From the NCBI RefSeq assembly GCF_019279795.1, contig NC_056729.1, positions 1,862,756,311 through 1,862,820,310 on the forward strand: DNA of 64,000 nucleotides, in the 5' to 3' direction. The translations under genes and the position numbers were made by a program. Source of the stretch: Protopterus annectens. Lineage: Eukaryota; Chordata; Ceratodontiformes; Protopteridae. Positions 48,658 through 56,477 of this stretch are shown here, in pieces. The first letter of the stretch is position 1; every line of letters begins with the position of its first letter. Below the pieces are notes generated by a model. That model worked only from the letters and a program-made list of their open reading frames with translations. It had not been told where the DNA came from and searched no databases.

Positions 48658-49587
48658 ATGTCCATAGGTCAGTTGTCAATCTCCTCTCCGGTCCAGCTGG
48701 TGAATCTGGGAATCTTGAGGCAATGTTACAACTGCCTCATGTACACAGACAACCCTCTCCTCCTCCCAACAAATTCCAACACATGTGAGAGATGCATCCA
48801 TATAGCCAAACTGGAGGCTAAGCTCTCTCAACTCAGTACTGGTGTAACCAGTCAGGAGGAGAAGGAAACCACACTCACTACATTTCCAGTCTCACATAGA
48901 CCTACCACGACAGCAAACCAAACACATAAACACACAAAAACATACTTGGAGGCTCTAAATAAAAATCTGCCTAAGCAGCAGAGACCTCCAAAGCAGACAC
49001 CCAAGCAACCGCTACCCCAAAACAAAACACGTGCAACACATAGCTCACAAAGCCAGTGTGCCGAACAGTCACAGCCCTTAAGGCTAAACAACACACCTGA
49101 TACACTTGTAATAGGTGACTCTATCGTCAGGCACACTGACGTCCCGCTCACCAGGCTGAACAAGGAGAAGGTCATGGTGAGCTGCCTGTCAGGCGCTAGG
49201 ATCCGCCACATAACACAAGCACTCAGGTCACTCCAAGGCAAGTACAAATATGACTCAGTCATTGTCCATGCTGGTGTGAATGACCTGAGACGTACCTCCC
49301 TGGACTACATGAAAAGAGTCATAGAGGAGCTCTCTGAGCATGTGGCCCAGGCCGGTATGACCTTGACCTTGAGTAGCATCTTACCCTCACCGAGAATGAT
49401 GCCACAATATGAAGACAAGATGATCAATTTCAACAATTGGCTTAAGTATTGGTGTCATTCAAAGGGGATCCAATGCCTGTCAGCCTGGGATGACATGCTC
49501 GACAAGCCACGATGCTTCGCTAGGGACGGCTTGCACCTGTCACCCGTGGGCTTTCGGATATTGGCAAAGGTTCTTGCTACCCCATAG
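48658..49587 (+). CDS. CR1 ORF1 protein with SGNH-esterase domain (intact)
   Basis: This is an unbroken 309-residue frame. The N-terminus has paired Cys motifs (CYNC at 23-26, CERC at 43-46), possibly zinc-binding. A low-complexity Thr/Lys/Gln linker follows (70-145). The SGNH hydrolase fold has GDS with Ser155, the Gly block near 179, GVND with Asn208, and D-G-L-H with Asp290 and His293. All four SGNH blocks are present. CR1 ORF1 proteins with such esterase domains are known; the substrate is unclear. Start chosen: the first ATG before the Cys motif, matching copy A. Confidence 0.9.
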   Translation: MSIGQLSISSPVQLVNLGILRQCYNCLMYTDNPLLLPTNSNTCERCIHIAKLEAKLSQLSTGVTSQEEKETTLTTFPVSHRPTTTANQTHKHTKTYLEALNKNLPKQQRPPKQTPKQPLPQNKTRATHSSQSQCAEQSQPLRLNNTPDTLVIGDSIVRHTDVPLTRLNKEKVMVSCLSGARIRHITQALRSLQGKYKYDSVIVHAGVNDLRRTSLDYMKRVIEELSEHVAQAGMTLTLSSILPSPRMMPQYEDKMINFNNWLKYWCHSKGIQCLSAWDDMLDKPRCFARDGLHLSPVGFRILAKVLATP

Positions 49588-49652
49588 TGCCTTTTTAGGC
49601 AAGGCTCAAAAGACAAACCCACCTCCATAGGTATCACAAGGGATAAGAAACT

Positions 49653-52433
49653 AAGAGTAATGCTACTCAATGTCAGAAGTCTAAACCTCAAGATGCACTT
49701 TTCGAAACTCTCCTTAGCATGGGGAACATTGATATCTGTGCAGTAACAGAAACCTGGTTCAAGGCTCCCGAGAGCACCCCAGCACTACCAGGTTATACCT
49801 CATACCATGCTTTTCGGCCCCAAAACTTGGACCGAACCACAAAAGGAGGGGGAGTATCAATATTCATCAAAGATACCCACACCTCCAGGTTGATGGCAAA
49901 GCACGAAGCATCAGAGACTATCCATGTGCAACTAACAGTGGGTAAAACTGCCTTCCAGTTTATAGCCTGCTGCAGACCACCTTCCCACACCCAGGAACCC
50001 CACTCGGCCTTCCTGAGAACACTGGAAAATATGAAGGTCTCTCCAAACACCATTATATTGGGCGACTTCAACTACCCAAACATAGACTGGGAGCATTACT
50101 CTAGCTCCAACACCCTAGCCCAAAGGTTCCTAGAATTTATAAACTCAAATGCTATGGAACAACTTGTTACCACTCCCACAAGAGGGGAAAACATACTGGA
50201 CGTGATCATCACCAACATGGTGTATCCCTCACTGGTAAGATCAGACCATAAACTAATCTCACTGGATATTCACATCCCGACCCCACCCTCTGCCCAGAAA
50301 ACCACATTGAAAAACTTCTCTAAAGCAAATTTCACACTCCTCCAAACCGAGGTGGAATCCTTCAAAGCCCCCGGGCCTGCGGAAAATACGGCCCAGACCG
50401 CAGAATCCTTTATAAACGCATTCTATGAACACCTTCAGGAATGCATGGATCATGCAATCCCAAATAAAACCAAGACCCAATCCTCCAAAGGCAGACATCC
50501 TGTCTGGTGGACCCCAGCCATAAACAAACTATACAATAAACCGAGGAAGCTACTAAATGATAGAGCAAAATCCCAAAAAGGGAAGGGATCTCTGATCAGT
50601 ATTAGCAAAAAACTACGGGCACTCATAAAACCATCTAAGGCCAGCGTCGAGAGAAAAATTGCACAGGACACTTAGGATAATCACAAGGCTTTCTTTAGTT
50701 ATGTTAGGAACCTGGGTGGGAATTCCCAGATATGCTCAGAATTAGTCCAAAATGACAAAAAATACACCGAACCCACAGACATTGCCAACATCCTAGCTTA
50801 CAGGTTCAGCGCAAACTTCTCCCCCCACTCCCCACCAAAAGGGCAAATATCTATCCCAGCAGAGTGCTGCCCCCCTGACATCTCAGATGCTCAGATAACA
50901 GCCGCCCTCTCCAAAGCAAAAAACACAGCATCAATGGGACCAGACGGTGTCCCGGGCTGCATCCTACATGAACTCCAAGAAGAGCTAAACCCAAACATAA
51001 AACTACTGTTCAATCTCAGCCTTACTACAGGATATGTACCCCAAGAGTGGCATACAGCAACAGTTGTCCCTCTCCACAAAGGTGGTGCCTCAACGGATCC
51101 TGGAAACTATCGCCCCATAAGCCTGACTAGCTTGGTCTGCAAAGCTATGGAAAGGATCATCATGGACCTCATAAATAAAGATATTGGGGACCTACAGACA
51201 CTGGATCCTACACAATTCGGCTTTGTTAAGGGCAGATCCTGCCTCTTAAACCTGGTTGATTTCTTTGAAACAGTCACCAAGGCCATTGACGAGGGGAAGG
51301 TGGTCCACACAGCCTACCTGGACCTCGCAAAAGCCTTCGATACAATACCCCACTCGGGCATTATAGATAAGCTCACCAGCTTAAATATAACCCCCTATGT
51401 CACTAGATGGGTTGCAAACTGGCTCAAGGACAGAATCCACATGGTTAAAATTCCTGGAGCCATGTCAGACTCCAAACCAGTTACAGGTGGCGTCCCACAA
51501 GGCTCAGTCCTGGGACCTCTCTAGTTCGGTATATATTTCTCAGAGGTACAGGCCAACACGGAAGGACTGTGGCTGACCAAGTTCGCAGATGACTGCAAAC
51601 TGGGTGCCATAATCGACTCTCCAGCTGACACAAGCATCCTCCAAAAGGGCCTCATAGAAACAGACAACTGCTGCCAGAGCCATGGCCTCAAGCTAAATGC
51701 CAAAAAGTGTATAGTCATCCCCTTTGGCAAAAACAAAGTGCCCAGAAATTACCACATAGGTGGTAATCCATTAAGTACAAAAGAAGTAATTAGGGACCTG
51801 GGGACCCAAGTTGATAGCAATCTCTCATTTGACAACCACGTGGCCAAAGTGGTTAGAAAAACATTTTATATAACCCACCTAATCATGAAGGGATTCACAT
51901 CTAGATCAGGGGAGGTCATCGTGCCTCTTTACTCATTCCTCATCAGGCCCATAATTGAGTACAATGCCCCTTTTGGGATGTACCTTACCAGACACCTGCA
52001 GCAACTGGAAAGACCCCAAAAGTACCTCACCAAGAGGATCAAAGGGCTCAAACAGATGCCATATGCTGCCCGGTTAAAGAAACTCCAGCTCTACTCAGTG
52101 GCATAACGCCTGTTCAGAGGTGATCTGTGCCTGACGTATAAAGCCATGTCCAACCCGGAATTAATGGACATGCTGCACCTCAGAAAATCCAAATCCCATC
52201 GAGCTACGTGCTTGAGAGACTTGAACCTCAGCACTGAAATAAATAGGACATGCTGGAGGGACAGATTCATAACCCAGAGGCTCCCTTCACTCTGGAATAA
52301 AATCCCAGTCCAGGTTAGGCAGAGTCCCTCATTGACTCTCTTCAAGAGGAATCTTAATGAGTGTATGGGAGTTCGTAGGTTTACCCCGGGTATCACTTCT
52401 GTGTCACTGTTAGACAGAGGCACAGTATACTAA
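49653..52433 (+). pseudogene. CR1 ORF2 endonuclease-reverse transcriptase, nearly intact
   Basis: A single frame from 49719 to 52433 is broken only by TAG at 50673, TAG at 51522 and TAA at 52104. One base is lost near 49697-49712, shifting the start. The endonuclease has VTETWFK (49743), GDFNYPNIDWE (about 50059) and RSDHKLISL (about 50238). The RT has NYRPISLTSL, GFVKGRSCLL, DLAKAFDTI, PQGSVLGP and catalytic FADD (51582-51593). The C-terminus is ITSVSLLDRG. It could not work without readthrough, but it is close to a source sequence. Confidence 0.9.
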
Positions 52434-52552
52434 CCTTGAAAAATGGCATAGCAAAATTAATTTAAAATGGGCGGCGAAAGCCAAACACATTCTGGCTAGG
52501 CTTAAAAATGCACTAGGGCAGATAGCCTAGTATGAACCTATGAATGAACCTA

Positions 52553-53405
52553 TGGTATGCAGGGTTTCCCCAAAGGAATAATCCTCAGGAGGAGACGCTG
52601 AAGGAATAGATTCTTCAGCATCAGAATCCTCATAGGGAGGAAGAGAGTATCTCTGTTCTGAAGAGGAGTCAGAGGAAATGGAAACCTGATCAGAAGAATC
52701 ATATTCTGTGTCTTGCCTAGGCCTCTTATCAGGAGGGGGATGGGAACCCCTGATCAAAGTAATTAGGTCTTCAGCCATTTTAAGCATCTGTTTTTTAGGC
52801 ATGGAAGTCTGTCCAGGAGAATGCTGTACTTGTTTCTTTGTCTTTAAAGCTGTTTTAGTCTTTGCCTTGGAAGCTGAGGTTGGCTTGATATATAACTGTG
52901 TAGGTCTTGAAACACCCTCAGAAGCCGATGCCTGCTCAGCAGCTCTGGACCCATCTGAGGGAATAGTTTCCGAATGTTCAATAACTTGAGTATCCAGAGG
53001 CCTAGCTGTCTCCACGTGGGAGTCGGAAGCAGCTTGTGGCTCTGAGGTAGCGGGCGTCAGGGGCTGCAAAAGCGCCTCACTGAGAACCGGCGAACTGGCA
53101 ACAGGCCAAGCGAAGGCCTCGTCGTCAGTTTTGGACCTCAGATGCCTGTCCTTTTCCTTTTCCTTGAGCTTTTTATAAACTCCGGCCATCGGCTGTTCCG
53201 ATGGCATTATATAATTAAACCTTCGGCCAAAGTAATGAAAAGCAAAACTGTACCAACGCTTAATAGTGCGTTGGTTAAATCTAGCACAAAACTGACAGCT
53301 AGAAAAGTCGTGGTCAGGGCCTAGGCAAGGAATACAGTAAGAATGAAAATCCTTATGAGGTATTTGCTTCCCACAAGAAATACAATTGTTAACTTTTGCT
53401 GACAT
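52553..53405 (-). CDS. DIRS 5 gag N-terminal part, cut by CR1
   Basis: The open frame starts at ATG 53405 with the zinc motif (CISCGKQ, then CIPCLGPDHDFSSCQFC). A Ser/Thr/Lys-rich region and an acidic end (SSDSSSEQRYSLPPYEDSD) follow, and the frame runs into the CR1 tail at 52552. There are no stops in this part. The family role is nucleocapsid-like by position. The start is 170-180 bases downstream of a TATA-like box in the 5' ITR. Confidence 0.82.
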
Positions 53406-53543
53406 TGCTCTGGAGCAAGAAAAAAAGTTTCCCCAATGGGTTACTTATCTTTATTGAAGACTTCGGATCTGAAATTCAATTTTGAAAATCTCAGGAGTCG
53501 GTCGACTGGCACTTGCGAACTGCTTATGCTTCTGGCACCGCAC

Positions 53544-53727
53544 GGCAAGAAAGACTGAAGAAAATGGTGTCGGCTGCATCTTTTATACCCCTGGTGCACT
53601 GACATCAGGGTAGAGGCGACAGCAACCGACGCCGGACCAGGACTTTGGAATTCAGGCCGACTGTGGGTAGCGTGCCAGCAGGATAACCCAAGTATAATGA
53701 CTGCAACAGTGAAACACGATGAACATC
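53544..53727 (-). repeat. DIRS 5 5' ITR
   Basis: It is the reverse complement of 42671-42882, shorter at the outer edge. Its edge gaacat meets DIRS 4 gag codons at 53728. Confidence 0.93.
53580..53588 (-). promoter_or_regulatory. TATA-like box in DIRS 5 5' ITR
   Basis: The minus strand reads gtataaaag here, about 175 bases before the gag ATG at 53405, a plausible promoter position. The same motif is in the other ITR (42838-42846) pointing the opposite way. Confidence 0.55.
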
Positions 53728-54092
53728 AAACAAAACTCATGGGAATCCTTGTATGAAATCTGGCAGCCGCACTTACAGTTCCCCTTTATAGATGACATCA
53801 GCTATATAAGAGTGACAGCAACCGAAGCCTAAGTAAAAATAAGAAAAGATCCCCAACAGGGTACTTATATGAAGACGTTTTCTGTAGCATGAAGTGAAGC
53901 AAGCAAGCTGATGTTGGACTGTGGCAGAGAAGTTCTGAGGTCTGTGCATGCAGACATCACATTTATGGCCCTGCGTGTGACGCTTAAGCTTCTGCACAGC
54001 AGCCAGATGTTTGGGTCACCTGAGGCTGAGGATCCCTGCAGGAGAGAGACAGAAGTGAGAATACTGCAACATAAAACTAGAAGGACATCAAG
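53728..54092 (-). repeat. DIRS 4 5' ITR, leader and start of gag
   Basis: 53905-54092 matches the DIRS 4 3' ITR. 53728-53770 on the minus strand encodes KCGCQISYKDSHEFC, the first half of the gag zinc motif, whose second half starts at 42670. A TATA-like stretch (ctatataag on the plus strand) lies at 53802-53810. Confidence 0.8.
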
Positions 54093-54759
54093 TGATCTGA
54101 CAGGAACCTGACTGTTTTGGTCAACAGTAAAATAAAGGATTTTTTTTAGACCTAAGCACCATAAGGAAATCAAAGAGAATACAGCACAGGAGGAACATTG
54201 TCCCCAACACAGTGAAAAGAAACAACAAACAAAATTACCTTATTGGATGCCTCTACAGCCAGTGCTGAGGCTCATCAGTGCAGCCTTAGCAATTCTACCA
54301 ATGTTACTCTGTCTTCTATTAACAATAACTTTAAAAGCAATGCTTTCAGTCACTTAAAACTTAATGTAACATACTCTGATTTATTTAAAAATGTTTTTAC
54401 CTTTGTCCCCACTAGAAGGGCAGACATTTCTAAGACACTGAATTAAAATTATTTACTCATAAGCTTACCCAGACCTCCTTGTTTGGTGACAATTCATATA
54501 CAGGACATGGGCCTCTACTGCCAAGAAAAAGTACTTTTAAAACCTCCCCTTTACACTCTTCACAGGTCGGTTTTCAATGCTACTATGAAATAGAAATGAA
54601 GTCTGTTAGCAATACACATACACACATAAAAATTCCAAATCTAAAGTCAGAAGAACCTTGCTATTTTAATTACTGAGAAACAAGTCTATAATGGTGATGA
54701 AACAAGATAAGGGAGGGGAGGTTGTACTGATATATTCAAACATTTATTCTGGAAAAATA
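54093..54759. other. Unassigned spacer
   Basis: No gene or known repeat recognised. Confidence 0.4.
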
Positions 54760-54775
54760 ACTAGTACTTGCAAGT

Positions 54776-55066
54776 TGTTGTTGCTGTTTGTCTTTCGGCT
54801 TTTCCCGGTTAGGGGTCGCCACAGTAGAACTCCGGTCTGCTAATGATTAGCAGTAGATTTTTATGGTGCCTAGTTGCCAGCTCGACGCCCAACCTTCAAC
54901 GAAGGCATGCCCATTCACGCATGTCTTTCGGAACGCCACTCGATCCGCGGGGAGGACATGCAGACTCCACACAGAAGGCACATCCTGCACTCCAGCCAAG
55001 AATCAAACGGGAGAGCCTCTTGCTGTGAGGCAACAATGCTACCGCTGCACCACCGTGGATTCAAAC
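54776..55066 (-). mobile_element. tRNA-derived SINE with CAA-repeat tail, full length
   Basis: It is flanked by the perfect 16-bp repeat actagtacttgcaagt (54760-54775 and 55067-55082). On the minus strand it has a tRNA-like head (gtggtgcagcggtag; gttgcctcacagcaagaggc), the middle gtgtggagtctgcatg, and the tail ggcgacccctaaccgggaaa with agccgaaagaca. The 291-bp length is taken as the full unit. Confidence 0.93.
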
Positions 55067-55082
55067 ACTAGTACTTGCAAGT

Positions 55083-55271
55083 AAGTTTCTATAAATTAAC
55101 TGAATTTCGTTTATTGTAAATTCAAAAGCATCCTTAATGATTTGTTGTTGCAGTGTGCAATTTTAACACAGGATTTCAACTTCTTCCATGTGGATAAACC
55201 AACAGTTCCCATTAATATGGGAATTCCAAAAAATATATAGAAATGGCTCTCATCCACCATTATGACCTATA
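55083..55271. other. Unassigned spacer upstream of candidate exon
   Basis: Nothing recognised. Confidence 0.4.
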
Positions 55272-55574
55272 ATGGCAGACAGCAGGTCTATTACAGCATC
55301 ACCTGTAATTTTTGTTGTCAAAAAAGTGAAAAATACAGTTGCAACTTGTAAGCATACTTTGAAAGATTCCTGGCACCATTTAAGTAGACTATCATACACA
55401 GTTTACCATGATGACATTAATTTTGTTACCGATGAGGTGAAGAATCTTTTTACTCTAATGCCTCATATCACTGTAATGCAGTGGTTTAATAACATGCTAA
55501 TAGATATCAATGATTTAACAAATATGGACTTCAAATTATTACCTGAATTTATGGAGGTAATTTTTAACAAATAA
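55272..55574 (+). CDS. Candidate host exon or orphan ORF (unknown protein)
   Basis: This 100-codon frame does not resemble any CR1, DIRS or PLE protein here. Codons from about 55290 (SPVIFVVKKVKNTVATCKHT) to 55556 (LPEFMEV) look protein-like, with mixed hydrophobic helices. ATGGAG at 55551-55556 is followed by gtaatt, a possible splice donor in phase 0. Candidate acceptors (gcagacag, tattacag) precede it but lack a strong pyrimidine tract. I do not recognise the family. It could be an internal exon of a gene with long introns, or chance. Confidence 0.3.
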   Translation: MADSRSITASPVIFVVKKVKNTVATCKHTLKDSWHHLSRLSYTVYHDDINFVTDEVKNLFTLMPHITVMQWFNNMLIDINDLTNMDFKLLPEFMEVIFNK

Positions 55575-55929
55575 TTAGTTTTATTTTAAGTGGCCATGAG
55601 TGCCCACAGCAACCCCAATTTATGTTAACTTTATTTTGTTGCACTAGAATAATACTCTCCTTTTTAATTCAATATTTTAAAATATATATATTTCTATGCC
55701 CGTTTTTAGACAACTTTATTTTCTGCAGAGGAGATGCTATCTCTCAGGAGTTCATAACTAAACTACATTAATGATTCCACATCCTTTTTAAATTCGCACA
55801 AAATTCTGATTATAAAAACAACTGAATTTGTTTGTATGTCACAGGTTTTAAAGACAAAAATGAATCACTGTTTTGGTTTCTCCATTTTCCGAAAAAAGAT
55901 GTTTTTCCAATGCTTACCTTAATTTCACA
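55575..55929. other. AT-rich spacer
   Basis: Nothing recognised. Confidence 0.4.
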
Positions 55930-56190
55930 AGTTCACAAGTTCAGGTTGTTTGGTCATATGTGCAGGAAAGCAAATGATGATCTGGTAAAGCAAACTTGAG
56001 ACAGACGAAACCAACCAAAAGGAAATTAAGGTGTCCGGCAAAGGGATGGACAGATTATGTGAAAGATCACCTGTGGCAGGTAAGAAAGTAACTGAATAAA
56101 CATAAGGGACTACAGTTGATGTGACACCATGTAAAATGGAAAATATTGGTTAGTGATGATGGTGAAGCCTCCAGAACCCCCTGATGTGGG
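55930..56190 (+). pseudogene. LINE ORF2 C-terminal remnant, other family
   Basis: The plus strand, with stops, reads RLFGHMCRKANDDLVKQ, later RQRDGQI, then a KWKILVSDDGEASRTP-like end. The pattern FGH...GRP...W..W+.LV is typical of the C-terminus of several LINE RT proteins not of the CR1 type here. It is short and weak. Confidence 0.35.
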
Positions 56191-56477
56191 GTGAAATCCC
56201 CCACATTTCCAAATCTATTCACTAACAACACTGCCACACAACAGTAGGAAAAGGGGCAAAGCCCATGGGTGCTGAAAGTGGATTTCAGAGATAGTAACTC
56301 ACACTAGTGGTAAATGCACAACTGGCAGTTGTATGCCTGTGAGAATCCCAAAACTCTGTACACAGTAATAGGTTCATAGGTTCATAGGTTCATACTAGGC
56401 TATCTGCCCTAGGGCATTTATAAGCCTAGCCAGAGTGTGTGTGGCTTTCACCACCCCTTAGGATGAGAATACTATAC

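Larger units (their letters stand above)
47058..52552 (+). mobile_element. Near full-length CR1 LINE inside DIRS 5 gag
   Basis: It has a long 5' UTR with internal tandem units (47058-48657), an intact ORF1 (48658-49587), ORF2 (about 49653-52433) with few lesions, and a 3' UTR ending in cctatgaatgaaccta at 52552. Both flanks are DIRS 5 gag. At about 5.5 kb it is the most complete CR1 in the window and probably among the youngest. Confidence 0.92.
42671..53727 (-). mobile_element. DIRS-like element 5, inserted in DIRS 4 gag
   Basis: ITRs at 42671-42882 and 53544-53727, ICR at 43059-43156, recombinase 43188-44196, RT-RNase H 44204-46190, gag 46129-47057 plus 52553-53405. A CR1 (47058-52552) sits in gag; the element alone is about 5.56 kb. 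Both flanks are DIRS 4 gag codons. No long target duplication is seen. Confidence 0.92.
36390..54092 (-). mobile_element. DIRS-like element 4, host of nested insertions
   Basis: Its ITRs lie at 36390-36640 and about 53905-54092, and its ICR at 36712-36815. Between them on the minus strand are gag (start at about 53780-53728, rest at 42670-40863), RT-RNase H (40862-39025) and recombinase pieces (37575-37426 and 37117-36824). The 17.7-kb span includes CR1 copy F (37577-39022) and DIRS 5 (42671-53727). Without these the element is about 5.2 kb. Confidence 0.83.
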
